Positions 16,845 through 25,062 of a stretch of 52,670 bases of DNA are shown piece after piece (positions within the stretch are counted from its first letter, which is position 1; every line of letters starts with the position of its first letter). Origin of the DNA: Modicisalibacter xianhensis (lineage in GTDB: Bacteria > Pseudomonadota > Gammaproteobacteria > Pseudomonadales > Halomonadaceae); assembly GCF_900113605.1 (NCBI RefSeq), contig NZ_FOPY01000019.1, positions 1 to 52,670 of the forward strand. Reading direction: 5' to 3'. A program made the position numbers and the translations under genes. A model generated the notes under the pieces. It made no database searches, was not told the origin of the DNA, and saw only the letters and a list, made by a program, of their open reading frames with translations.

Positions 16845-18145
16845 GTCGCTTCGTCATCCTGCACGACCAGCCGTTCGGCCGGAAACACGCAGCGGAACAG
16901 CGCGCCTTCGCCGGGGCGGGAGTCGATCTCCAGTTGGGCGTCGTGACGCAGCAGCACGTGCTTGACGATGGCCAGGCCCAGCCCGGTGCCGCCGGTTTCC
17001 GCGCTACGCCCCTTGTCGACGCGGTAGAAGCGCTCGGTGAGGCGTGGGATGTGTATCGGATCGATGCCTTCACCGTCGTCCTCGACTTCCAGCGCCGCGC
17101 CATTGCGGTAGGGGCGCCAGCGTAGCGTGATCGTGCTGTCCGGCGGCGTGTAGCGCACCGCATTGAATACGAGGTTGGAAATAGCGCTGCGAATTTCCTG
17201 GGCGACACCGGACAGGCGGGCGCTTTCCTGAATTTCGACACGCAGCACATGCCGGTCGCCGGACAACGATTCGGCATCCTGGCGTACGCTGTCGAGCAGC
17301 CCGGGAATGTCGATGGGCTCGGCCTGCTCGACCTGATGATCGGTTTCCAGACGCGATAGCAGCAGCAGGTCGGTGACCAGGTTCTGCATACGTGTGGTCT
17401 GCTGCTGCATCTGTCCAATGCCGCGTTGCCAGCGAGGCGGCAACTGGTCCGCGTACTCGCCGTAGGTTTCCAGATAGCCGGCCAGTACGGTCAGCGGGGT
17501 GCGCAACTCATGGGATACGTTGGCGACGAAGTCGCGACGCATCTGCTCCAGGCGGTGCAGGCGTGTGATGTCGCGGGCCATCACCAGCCGTTCGTTGTCA
17601 CCGAACAGCGTGATCTGAAACTGCAGGACCAGGTCGTCGCGAATCGGGGAAGGCAGTGTCAGTGGCTCACGGTAATCGCGGGCGTTGAAGTACGCGATGA
17701 AACGCGGGTCGCGCAGCAGGTTGGTAACGTGCTGGCCACGGTCGTGGCGGGTCTGAAGGCCGAGCATGCGCTCGGCGGCGGAATTCCACCATTCCATGTC
17801 GCCGCGACTGTCGAGCATGACCACGCTGTCGCGCATGGCTTCCGAGGAGTCCTGCACGCGGCGGATGATGTCGCGCAGGCGTTCCTGGGTCTGGCGCTGG
17901 CCCTTCTGGTAGCGATACAGGCGGTCGAACAGATCGCCCCACACCCCCGTTCCTGCCGGCGGTTCCTGCCCCGGGTGCAGGGCCAGCCACACGTAGAGCT
18001 GGCGCAAATGGCGCAGGTGAATGAAGACGAACAGGCCCAGGCCGGCAGCCAGCCCCCAGCCCGGTTCGCCCAGCACCCAGCCCAACAGACCCAGGCCGCC
18101 GACCAGGTAGGCCAGCCGCCAGAGTTCATTGGTCCAGTAGTACAT
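16787..18145 (-). CDS. phoR: Phosphate regulon sensor histidine kinase
   Basis: A 452-residue membrane sensor kinase. The N-terminus has two close hydrophobic segments (about 10-25 and 28-45) without a periplasmic domain, as in E. coli PhoR, so signal comes through PhoU/Pst rather than a ligand. A PAS domain follows (about 95-195). The phosphoacceptor is His212 in FVANVSHELRTPL. The HATPase has N box NLVFNAVRYTPP, and GTGLGLAIVKH. It phosphorylates PhoB, encoded upstream on the same strand. Between them lies a 149-base palindrome, and the SD GAGG before ATG 18145 directly abuts its end. The C-terminal 20 residues are a polar tail that overlaps the fhuF-like gene. Confidence 0.95.
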   Translation of the reverse strand: MYYWTNELWRLAYLVGGLGLLGWVLGEPGWGLAAGLGLFVFIHLRHLRQLYVWLALHPGQEPPAGTGVWGDLFDRLYRYQKGQRQTQERLRDIIRRVQDSSEAMRDSVVMLDSRGDMEWWNSAAERMLGLQTRHDRGQHVTNLLRDPRFIAYFNARDYREPLTLPSPIRDDLVLQFQITLFGDNERLVMARDITRLHRLEQMRRDFVANVSHELRTPLTVLAGYLETYGEYADQLPPRWQRGIGQMQQQTTRMQNLVTDLLLLSRLETDHQVEQAEPIDIPGLLDSVRQDAESLSGDRHVLRVEIQESARLSGVAQEIRSAISNLVFNAVRYTPPDSTITLRWRPYRNGAALEVEDDGEGIDPIHIPRLTERFYRVDKGRSAETGGTGLGLAIVKHVLLRHDAQLEIDSRPGEGALFRCVFPAERLVVQDDEATQAGSRRMAQAAGSGQLPQ

Positions 18146-18152
18146 CGCGAGC

Positions 18153-18301
18153 CTCAGAGGGTGTTTACAAGATGGGCGAACGAAGGCACGGCAAGGCGAA
18201 ATTGAGCGAAAAAGCGCAGTTTACGAGAGGTAAATGAGCATTTTGAGAACAATTTCAACGCAGTATTGCCGAGTGCAGCCATTTTGTAGATACCCTCTCA
18301 G
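18153..18301. repeat. MITE-like imperfect palindrome filling the phoB-phoR gap
   Basis: The element starts CTCAGAGGGTGTTTACAAGA at 18153 and ends with the near reverse complement (ATTTTGTAGATACCCTCTCAG, 18281-18301): 19 of 23 terminal positions match across 18153-18175 and 18279-18301. Inner arms also pair (GGCACGGCAA with TTGCCGAGTGC; GAAATTG with CAATTTC), meeting at TTTAC-GAGAG-GTAAA in the centre. The whole 149 bases can fold as one long hairpin. The right end supplies the TGA stop of phoB, and the left end touches the SD of phoR. No other copy is in the window and no target duplication is obvious. Confidence 0.7.
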
Positions 18302-18987
18302 ACCCTGGCCGAGAAGCGATAGCCAGTACCGCGTACGGTCTGGATCATCTGCTGGTGAGGGTCGCCCAGCGCCTTGCGCAGGCGGCGGATATGCACGTCG
18401 ACGGTGCGTTCCTCGACATAGACGTTGCCGCCCCATACCTGGTCGAGCAACTGCCCCCGGGTATAGGCGCGCTCCTGGTGTGTCATGAAGAACTGCAGCA
18501 GGCGATATTCGGTAGGCCCGATTTCCAGTGCCTGGCCATGGGAGGAAACGCGATGGCTGGCAGGGTCGAGCAGCAGGCCCTCGACTTCCACCGCCTCTTC
18601 CACGCCGCGTGGCGTGGTGCGACGCAGTACCGCCTTGAGTCGTGCCACCAGCTCGCGTGGCGAGAATGGCTTGGTGATGTAATCGTCGGCGCCGGCCTCG
18701 AGCCCCTGAATCTTGTTGTCTTCCTCACCCTTGGCGGTAAGCATGATGATCGGCAACTCGGCGGTGGTTTCCTCGCGCTTGAGGCGCCGGGCGAGTTCGA
18801 TGCCGCTGGTACCGGGCATCATCCAGTCCAGCAACAGCAGATCGGGTTTCTCGTCGACCACCATGGCATGCGCGGTCTGGGCATTGTCCGCCTCGAGCAC
18901 GCGATAGTCGGCCATCTCCAGGGCCACGGCGATCATTTCCCGGATGGAGGCTTCGTCATCGACGATCAGAACGGTCTTCGAAGTCAT
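18298..18987 (-). CDS. phoB: Phosphate regulon response regulator
   Basis: A 229-residue OmpR-class response regulator. The receiver domain has the acidic pair at 10-11, phosphoacceptor Asp54 ([12 protein letters not shown]) and the conserved Lys in [14 protein letters not shown]. The C-terminal winged helix ends with [14 protein letters not shown] and [12 protein letters not shown]. It binds Pho boxes and activates pst and its own operon. A matching box lies 80-100 bases upstream (19066-19084). The stop codon falls within the terminal repeat of the palindrome that separates it from phoR. Confidence 0.97.
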   Translation of the reverse strand: MTSKTVLIVDDEASIREMIAVALEMADYRVLEADNAQTAHAMVVDEKPDLLLLDWMMPGTSGIELARRLKREETTAELPIIMLTAKGEEDNKIQGLEAGADDYITKPFSPRELVARLKAVLRRTTPRGVEEAVEVEGLLLDPASHRVSSHGQALEIGPTEYRLLQFFMTHQERAYTRGQLLDQVWGGNVYVEERTVDVHIRRLRKALGDPHQQMIQTVRGTGYRFSARV

Positions 18988-19065
18988 TCACCTGGCCTCG
19001 AGCAGTAAACGGATGCTTTCCTTGAGTATCCGCAATGACAGGACAGTGACGATTACACCGCGACG

Positions 19066-19084
19066 ATATGACAACAATATGACA
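19066..19084 (-). promoter_or_regulatory. Pho box upstream of phoB
   Basis: Read on the minus strand, TGTCATAT occurs twice exactly 11 bases apart (19084-19077 and 19073-19066), separated by TGT. This is a textbook PhoB direct repeat, and TGTAAT eight bases further on could be the -10. It lies between the ubiA stop (19088) and phoB, 79 bases before the start codon, so phoB likely has its own autoregulated promoter. Confidence 0.8.
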
Positions 19085-19087
19085 CAG

Positions 19088-19981
19088 CTAGAAGACCGTC
19101 GGCCACAGATCCAGCACCAGACCGGCGCATAGCGTCAGCCCGGCCCAGTGATTGTTGAGGAAGGCGCGGAAACAGCGCTCCCGCGAGCGGTCGCGGATCA
19201 GCCAGTGCTGATAGGCGAAAATCGCCGCCATGCCGGCCAGCCCCACCCAGTAGAAGCCGCCCAGGCGCAGTTCGCCGCCGACGATCATCAGTAGCAGCAC
19301 GGTCACGCCCTGCAGCAGGGCTATCATCAGCCAGTCGAGACGGCCAAACAGCACGGCGGTGGACTTGATGCCGATCTTCAGGTCATCGTCGCGATCGACC
19401 ATGGCGTATTCGGTATCGTAGGCCACCGTCCAGGCCACGTTGGCGAAAAACAACAGCCAGGCCTCCATGGGCACCGACTCGGTCACCGCCCCGAACGCCA
19501 TGGGAATCGCCCAGGAAAACGCCGCGCCCAGGAACAGCTGGGGCAGGTGGGTGTAACGCTTCATGAATGGGTAGATGGCGGCCAGCACCACGCCGCCGAA
19601 GGAGAGCATCACGGTGAACAGGTTGGTGAAGCAGACCAGCACGAAGGCGGCCGCGACCAGCCCGACGAACAGGCCCTTGGCCTCGCGTTCACTGATGCGC
19701 CCGGTGGCCAGCGGACGGTCCTTGGTGCGCTTGACGTGGCCGTCGAAATGGCGGTCGGCGTAATCGTTGATCACGCAGCCCGCAGCACGCATCAGGTAGA
19801 CGCCGACAACGAAGATCAACAGGGTATCGCGTGCCGGCACTCCCCCGGAGGCGATCCACAGCGCCCACAGGGTGGGCCACATCAGCAGCCATGTCCCGAT
19901 CGGCCGGTCGAGGCGGGTCAGGTGCAGGAAGTCGGGCAGCCGCGCGAGTCCGCGGGGTTGCGTGGCTTGGGCTTGGGTCAT
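19088..19981 (-). CDS. ubiA: 4-hydroxybenzoate polyprenyltransferase
   Basis: A 297-residue inner-membrane prenyltransferase of ubiquinone synthesis; it joins the polyprenyl chain to 4-hydroxybenzoate. The two Asp-rich Mg-diphosphate motifs are visible: [20 protein letters not shown] (about residues 72-91) and [17 protein letters not shown] (about 190-206). Some eight hydrophobic segments surround them. It lies 29 bases downstream of ubiC, which makes its substrate, in the usual ubiCA order. GGAGGCCTTC gives the SD before ATG 19981. Confidence 0.96.
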   Translation of the reverse strand: MTQAQATQPRGLARLPDFLHLTRLDRPIGTWLLMWPTLWALWIASGGVPARDTLLIFVVGVYLMRAAGCVINDYADRHFDGHVKRTKDRPLATGRISEREAKGLFVGLVAAAFVLVCFTNLFTVMLSFGGVVLAAIYPFMKRYTHLPQLFLGAAFSWAIPMAFGAVTESVPMEAWLLFFANVAWTVAYDTEYAMVDRDDDLKIGIKSTAVLFGRLDWLMIALLQGVTVLLLMIVGGELRLGGFYWVGLAGMAAIFAYQHWLIRDRSRERCFRAFLNNHWAGLTLCAGLVLDLWPTVF

Positions 19982-20010
19982 GAAGGCCTCCGGAAACGGT
20001 CGCGGCCAGT

Positions 20011-20550
20011 CTAGCGTGAAGGCAGGCCCAATTCATCCGCCATGCGTGCAGTGAAGAACTCCTGGACCAGCACCCGGAAGCGCCCATGGCGAAACTCCGA
20101 GCGTCGTCCCCACAGGCTGGGCAGGGTGCAGGGACTCGCCGCGGTCACGCTGATCGGGCCGCGCTCCAGGTCCGGCTGACGGAACAGCCAGGACCCCAGT
20201 GACCGATCGCCAAGCTGGCCCAGACGCTGGCCGTGGAGAGCATCGAGGGGAGCCACCGAGCGCGCCATGACCCAGGGGCGCTCACCGGCACACAGGGCCA
20301 CTTCACGGCACCAGACGTAGTGCGATGGAGAGACGGCCAGGGCCAGCGCCTCGTCGCGGCGTGGCCGAGTCAGGCACTGTGCCAGCAGGCGAACCCGAAA
20401 GTCACCGTCGGCGGCCTCGATCAGGCGCGCCGTCAAGGAGTCGGTCGAGGCGACCCAGTGCCACCAGTCGGGACTCATGGCAGGCCGCCAGGCGGCGGCA
20501 GGACGCCAGGCAAGCGAAGGCGATGACGTGAAGGCGTGATGCTGCACCAT
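20011..20550 (-). CDS. ubiC: Chorismate pyruvate-lyase
   Basis: A 179-residue cytoplasmic enzyme splitting chorismate into 4-hydroxybenzoate and pyruvate. [40 protein letters not shown] and [18 protein letters not shown] carry the family pattern; the Arg of REV and Glu of VQEFF are expected active-site residues. Start ATG 20550 follows GGGAG and fits UbiC length (165 in E. coli). The reading frame stays open far upstream (to 21414), but that is antisense to the reductase gene. It probably forms an operon with ubiA. Confidence 0.92.
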   Translation of the reverse strand: MVQHHAFTSSPSLAWRPAAAWRPAMSPDWWHWVASTDSLTARLIEAADGDFRVRLLAQCLTRPRRDEALALAVSPSHYVWCREVALCAGERPWVMARSVAPLDALHGQRLGQLGDRSLGSWLFRQPDLERGPISVTAASPCTLPSLWGRRSEFRHGRFRVLVQEFFTARMADELGLPSR

Positions 20551-20625
20551 GGGCTCCCGGGCCAAACGACGGGCGGTAGTGTAACATGCCGTTCCAGCAC
20601 CCCATGAGCCACTTCCAGGAGCGTC

Positions 20626-21786
20626 ATGAGCGCACCCTTGACCATCCTCGGTACCGGCATGGCCGGCCTGGGCCTGGCCCGTCAGTTGCGCAGCCGCGAT
20701 CCCGAGCGTCCGATCACCCTGATCACCGCCGACAGCGGTGACGAATATTCCAAGCCACTGCTGTCCACTGGCTTCGCCAAGCGCATGCCGCCCGAGCGGC
20801 TGGCGACCCGCTCGGCCCTGGCGGTCGCCGCCCAGCTCAATGCCGTGGTACGCACCCACACCCGGGTGGATGCGATAGACACTGCGGCACGCGAGCTGGT
20901 GATCGGTGCCGAGCGCCTCGCCTATGGCGAGCTGGTGCTGGCCACCGGCGCCGCTCCCCGGCCGCCGTTCACGATTCCCAAGACACTCGCCTCGCGGGTG
21001 TTCACCATCAATGATCTCGACGATTACCGGCGTTTCCATGCCGCGCTCGCTGCCCTGGAGCGTCCCGCCCGGGTCGCCATCGTCGGCGCTGGCCTGGTGG
21101 GCTGCGAATTCGCCAACGACCTGCGTGCCGGCGGGCATGCAGTGGCGGTGATCGCGCCCGAGAGCACGCCCCTGCAGCGCTTGTTGCCCGAGCCGCTGGG
21201 CAAGGTACTGGGCGACAGCCTGGCCGAGATCGGCATCGAGTGGCAACTCGGGCGCAGCCTGCAGACGCTGGCGGAGGACGGCGGCGACGTTCGGCTGGTA
21301 CTGGACGATGGCCATGGCCTGGATGCCGATCTGGTACTGGTGGCCACCGGCCTGACCCCCCGCACCGCGCTGGCGGCCGCGGCGGGACTCGAGACCAGCA
21401 CCGCAGGCGTCCATGTCGACCGCTACCTGCAGACCTCCGTGGCAGGCGTTCGTGCGTTGGGCGACGTGGCCTGCGTCGATGGCGTCAACGCCATGTATGT
21501 CCAGCCATTGCAGGCCAGTGCCAAGGCACTGGCGGCGACCCTGAGCGGCACGCCGACCCCGGTCAGCTACGGTGCGTGGCCGATCCTGGTCAAGACACCG
21601 GCCTGTCCGGTGGTGTCCCTGCCACCCGGCAAGACACCGGCTCGTTGGCGAATCGAGGGCGAGGGGCAGGCCATGAGTGCCCTTGCCGAGGATGAAGACG
21701 GACGTTTGATTGGTTTTGCGTTGACAGGCGACAGCGTGCGGAGGAAAGTCGAACTGGCGCGAGCCGCGCCGGCATTGCTAGTCTAG
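20626..21786 (+). CDS. Rubredoxin--NAD+ reductase-like FAD enzyme
   Basis: A 386-residue FAD/NAD(P)-binding oxidoreductase. The N-terminal FAD site is ILGTGMAGLGLARQL, the NAD site VAIVGAGLVGCEFANDL (about 150-166), and the second FAD contact ALGDVACVDG. It lacks the redox CxxxxC of disulfide reductases. Sequence, length and position between ubiC and HU match rubredoxin reductase of Pseudomonas, which passes electrons from NADH to rubredoxin. However, no rubredoxin gene is present beside it. CAGGAG lies 7 bases before ATG 20626. It is divergent from ubiC with 75 bases between. Confidence 0.85.
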   Translation: MSAPLTILGTGMAGLGLARQLRSRDPERPITLITADSGDEYSKPLLSTGFAKRMPPERLATRSALAVAAQLNAVVRTHTRVDAIDTAARELVIGAERLAYGELVLATGAAPRPPFTIPKTLASRVFTINDLDDYRRFHAALAALERPARVAIVGAGLVGCEFANDLRAGGHAVAVIAPESTPLQRLLPEPLGKVLGDSLAEIGIEWQLGRSLQTLAEDGGDVRLVLDDGHGLDADLVLVATGLTPRTALAAAAGLETSTAGVHVDRYLQTSVAGVRALGDVACVDGVNAMYVQPLQASAKALAATLSGTPTPVSYGAWPILVKTPACPVVSLPPGKTPARWRIEGEGQAMSALAEDEDGRLIGFALTGDSVRRKVELARAAPALLV

Positions 21787-21909
21787 TGTCGTCTCAACCT
21801 TCGTGAGCGTCCTCATGCTGCGAAGGCTTAGCTTTATCCCTTTTGTCGAAGAACAAGAATGGGCGGGCTATTTCCGCCATTGCTACAGCCAAATCAGGAG
21901 GCTCCTTTT

Positions 21910-22185
21910 ATGCGTAAGCCAGAACTCGCCGCGGCGATTGCCGAGCGTGCCGATCTTTCCAAGGACAAGGCCAGCCAGGTGCTCAACGTCATTCTCGACG
22001 AGATCACCGGTTCCGTGGCCAAGGGCCAGGATGTGTCGTTGATCGGTTTCGGTTCGTTCACCGTACGTGAGCGTGCGGCACGTACCGGCAAGAACCCCCA
22101 GACCGGCGAGTCGCTGACCATTCCCGCCAGCAAGACCGTGGCCTTCAAGGCCGGCAAGGCGCTCAAGGATGCGGTAGCCAAGTAA
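21910..22185 (+). CDS. hupA: HU-family DNA-binding protein
   Basis: A 91-residue histone-like protein that bends DNA. The DNA-binding arm is GFGSFTVRERAARTGKNPQT with GESLTIPASKTVAFKAGKAL following. AGGAGG lies 8 bases before ATG 21910; the longer upstream frame is rejected. The 120-base leader holds a hairpin around 21859-21881 (AATGG-G-CGG with CCGCCATT). Strong SD and neat terminator fit a highly expressed gene. Alpha (hupA) rather than beta is chosen by synteny with Pseudomonas, so the symbol is less sure than the family. Confidence 0.93.
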   Translation: MRKPELAAAIAERADLSKDKASQVLNVILDEITGSVAKGQDVSLIGFGSFTVRERAARTGKNPQTGESLTIPASKTVAFKAGKALKDAVAK

Positions 22186-22196
22186 GGTCGATCGAT

Positions 22197-22260
22197 GGCG
22201 CCGGAGAGTCAGTCGGATGGCCTCGACTCCCGGCGCATGCCGGCACCCCATCGCCGGCTT
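22197..22260 (+). terminator. Double hairpin after HU gene
   Basis: GCGCCGGAGAGTC (22198-22210) pairs with GACTCCCGGCGC (22225-22236), with one bulged base. A second stem GCCGGC-N8-GCCGGC (22239-22258) follows at once, with TTTCCT after it. The pair probably terminates the HU transcript. Confidence 0.6.
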
Positions 22261-22351
22261 TCCTGCCCCTGCCATCCTGCTTACCGATCACGAATCGACC
22301 GCGTGGCATGCCAACTGGCAACGGGGCGATTCCGTCAAGCTTGGAGGCTGC

Positions 22352-22711
22352 ATGAAACTTCGCCTGATGCTGTGGATGCTTGGCCTGATGCTGAAGCGTG
22401 CCCGGCGCGGCAACCGGCGCTTTCGTGACGCGTTGAACGACCTCCAGCGAATGGATTGGGGGATCGCCACCGAGGATCTGAGCATTGCCCGCCACTACCG
22501 CATGACGCCAGCCGCGATCCGCACGGCCCCCGGCCTGCCGGTGGACCTCGATCTGGAACTGCGCTTTCGCGACAGTGAATCGGCCCTGGAAATCCTGCGG
22601 CGCCCGACCCAGCGTGCCTTTCTCGAAGGCCTGATGGATGGCCGGGTACGCCTGGTCGGCGACTCCCGCGACCTGACGCGCCTGCAACGGCTGCTCTCGG
22701 CCATGCGTTGA
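22352..22711 (+). CDS. SCP2-like (sterol carrier fold) small protein
   Basis: A 119-residue protein. The pattern of an N-terminal basic helix (MKLRLMLWMLGLMLKRARRG), then a short beta domain with LDLELRFRDSESALEILRRP and FLEGLMDGRVRLVGDSRDL, resembles small bacterial SCP2-domain proteins that may bind lipids. I recognise the pattern rather than a named member. TTGGAGG lies 6 bases before ATG 22352; the longer in-frame start at 22217 would run through the HU terminator. Function unknown. Confidence 0.6.
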   Translation: MKLRLMLWMLGLMLKRARRGNRRFRDALNDLQRMDWGIATEDLSIARHYRMTPAAIRTAPGLPVDLDLELRFRDSESALEILRRPTQRAFLEGLMDGRVRLVGDSRDLTRLQRLLSAMR

Positions 22712-22827
22712 CGAGTTGCAGCGACGCGGCATTCCAGTCACGCCAAGTGCTGGTTATTATACGAAAGTCGTAGTCGCTCTGACCGGATGTTTGCCTTCGC
22801 TTGCCACAAGGGTCGTATTCTCTACGC

Positions 22828-25062
22828 ATGTTGCCTCGCCTGCTTGACCAGCCGCTGAGACGTCTCTGGACACTCGATACCTTCGCCTACAGCCTGCGGG
22901 TATTCCTTGCCCTGTCAGGTGCCATGCTGGCCAACTGGCATCTGGGTGATGTCACTCTGCTGATCCCGCTGTTTCTGGGCATCATTGCCAGTGCCCTGGC
23001 CGAGACCGACGACAATTGGCAGGGGCGCCTCAAGGCGCTGGTCGTGACCCTGGCCTGCTTCAGCATCGCTTCGCTGTCGGTGGAACTGCTGTTTGGCAAT
23101 CCTTGGGCCTTTGCCGTGGGGCTGGCGGTTTCCGCCTTCGGCATGACCATGCTCGGTGCGGTGGGCCAGCGCTACGGCACCATTGCCTACGCCACGCTGA
23201 TCCTGGCGATCTACACCATGATTGCCATTGAGCGTCACGGTGGCGTGGCCTTCGATGACCTATGGCGCGAACCGCTGCTGCTGGTCACCGGCGCCGCCTG
23301 GTACGGGACGATCTCGGTCATTTGGAGCGCCCTGTTCTCGCGCCAGCCGCTCAAGCTGAGCATGGCGCTGCTGTTTCGCGAGCTGGGCAAGTACCTGCAA
23401 CTCAAGGCGACACTGTTCGAGCCGGTGCGCGGCGTCGATGTCGAGGCCCGTCGGCTGGCGCTGGCCGAACAGAACGGCAAGGTGGTCAATGCCCTCAACC
23501 AAGCCAAGGAAATGATCTTTCGGCGCCTGGAGGGGCAGCGCAGCGCGCACAAGCTCAACCGCTACCTGCGGCTGTACTTCATTGCCCAGGACATTCACGA
23601 GCGGGCCAGTTCCTCGCATTACCCCTATGGCAAGCTGGCCGAAACGTTCTTCCATCACGATGTGCTGTTCCGCTGCCAGCGCCTGCTCGAGCAGCAGGGC
23701 CATGCCTGCCGATCCCTGGCACGGGCGCTGCTGATGCGCCAGGCATTCGATCATGGCCAGAGCGAGCAGGCACTCAACGACCTGCATGCCTCGCTCGAGT
23801 ACCTGCGTGATCAGCGTCGCCCGGAGTGGCAAGGGCTGCTGCACTCCCTTGACGCCTTGGCCGACAACCTGGCGACCCTGGAGCAGCAGCTCTCCCGGGC
23901 CCAGAACCCCGACGTGCGCCCCGAACAGGAAGACAACAGCCTGTATGACCGTTCGCCGCAGGGGCTGCGTGACATTCGCGACCGCCTGCAGTCCCACCTG
24001 ACTCCGTCATCGCCGATCTTCCGTCATGCCGTGCGCCTGGCGGTGACCCTGGTGATCGGTTATGGCGTGCTGCTGCTCGTGCACCCCAAGCAGGGCTACT
24101 GGATCCTGCTGACCAGCCTGTTCGTGTGCCGCCCCAATTTCGGCGCCACACGGCGCTTCCTGTGGCAGCGTGTGCTGGGCACGGTGATCGGCTTGATCGC
24201 CGGCTGGGCGTTGATCACGCTGTTCCCGAGCCAGTTGGTGCAATTGCTGATCGCCGTGGCGGCGGGGGTGGTGTTCTTTGCCAACCGGGCCCGGCACTAC
24301 GTGATCGCCACGGCCGCCATCACACTGCTGGTGCTGTGCTGTTTCAACCAGGTGGGCAACGGCTTCGGCCTGATCTGGCCACGCCTGTTCGATACGCTGG
24401 TGGGCGGGCTGATCGCCGGCCTGACGGTGATGCTGGTCCTGCCCGACTGGCAGGGGCGGCGCCTGCATCGCCAGGGGGCGGCGACACTCGAGGCCAGCGG
24501 TCGCTATCTGCGCGAGATCCTCAGCCAGTATACCGATGGCAAACAGGACGATCTCGACTATCGCCTGGCACGGCGCAATGCCCATAATGCCGATGCCGCC
24601 CTGTCGACCTTGCTGGCCAACGTGCGTCTCGAGCCGGGACATTTCCGCAAGGATGCCGAGGTGGGCTTTCGCTTCCTGGGCAACGCCCATACCCTGCTCA
24701 GCTACCTGTCGGCACTCGGCGCCCATCGCGGCGAAACCCGGGCGCTGGCCGACGATGCCGAGCTGCGGGCCATGGCGGAAGCCATTGTCGTCGACATCGA
24801 GACGATAGCCGAGCGGCTGAGAGCGCGCAGCGTGATGCCGCCACTCGAGGCGGCCGAGGGGCGTGCCACGGCGCTGGAGGCCATGGCAGCCGACGAATCC
24901 AGCGACGAGCGCCGCCTGTTGCAGGCGCAGCTGGCCCTGATCAGCCGGCAGTTGTTGCCGTTGCGCGATACTGCCGCGCGTCTGGCGGCCCAGGAGGTCA
25001 ACATCAGCCCGGTCGCTCTGCTACCGCAAGCGCAATCCAGTCATGCCAAGCCTCAAACCTGA
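22828..25062 (+). CDS. yccS: YccS/YhfK family inner-membrane protein (FUSC type)
   Basis: A 744-residue protein with two hydrophobic bundles (about residues 18-165 and 390-515), each followed by a soluble helical part, the arrangement of the FUSC / aromatic-acid-exporter-like YccS family. Recognisable pieces are GDVTLLIPLFLGIIASALAE, AVGQRYGTIAYATLILAIYT and HPKQGYWILLTSLFVCRPNF. Role is uncertain; efflux is suspected for the family. ATG 22828 is chosen over TTG 22801 since MLPRLLDQPLRRLW starts the homologous block. The stop overlaps the convergent recG stop region by 10 bases. Confidence 0.85.
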   Translation: MLPRLLDQPLRRLWTLDTFAYSLRVFLALSGAMLANWHLGDVTLLIPLFLGIIASALAETDDNWQGRLKALVVTLACFSIASLSVELLFGNPWAFAVGLAVSAFGMTMLGAVGQRYGTIAYATLILAIYTMIAIERHGGVAFDDLWREPLLLVTGAAWYGTISVIWSALFSRQPLKLSMALLFRELGKYLQLKATLFEPVRGVDVEARRLALAEQNGKVVNALNQAKEMIFRRLEGQRSAHKLNRYLRLYFIAQDIHERASSSHYPYGKLAETFFHHDVLFRCQRLLEQQGHACRSLARALLMRQAFDHGQSEQALNDLHASLEYLRDQRRPEWQGLLHSLDALADNLATLEQQLSRAQNPDVRPEQEDNSLYDRSPQGLRDIRDRLQSHLTPSSPIFRHAVRLAVTLVIGYGVLLLVHPKQGYWILLTSLFVCRPNFGATRRFLWQRVLGTVIGLIAGWALITLFPSQLVQLLIAVAAGVVFFANRARHYVIATAAITLLVLCCFNQVGNGFGLIWPRLFDTLVGGLIAGLTVMLVLPDWQGRRLHRQGAATLEASGRYLREILSQYTDGKQDDLDYRLARRNAHNADAALSTLLANVRLEPGHFRKDAEVGFRFLGNAHTLLSYLSALGAHRGETRALADDAELRAMAEAIVVDIETIAERLRARSVMPPLEAAEGRATALEAMAADESSDERRLLQAQLALISRQLLPLRDTAARLAAQEVNISPVALLPQAQSSHAKPQT

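Noticed and set aside
20551-21414. Minus-strand frame extending ubiC upstream by nearly 290 codons
   Set aside because: It is the shadow of the rubredoxin reductase gene; the ubiC start at 20550 has an SD and fits family length.
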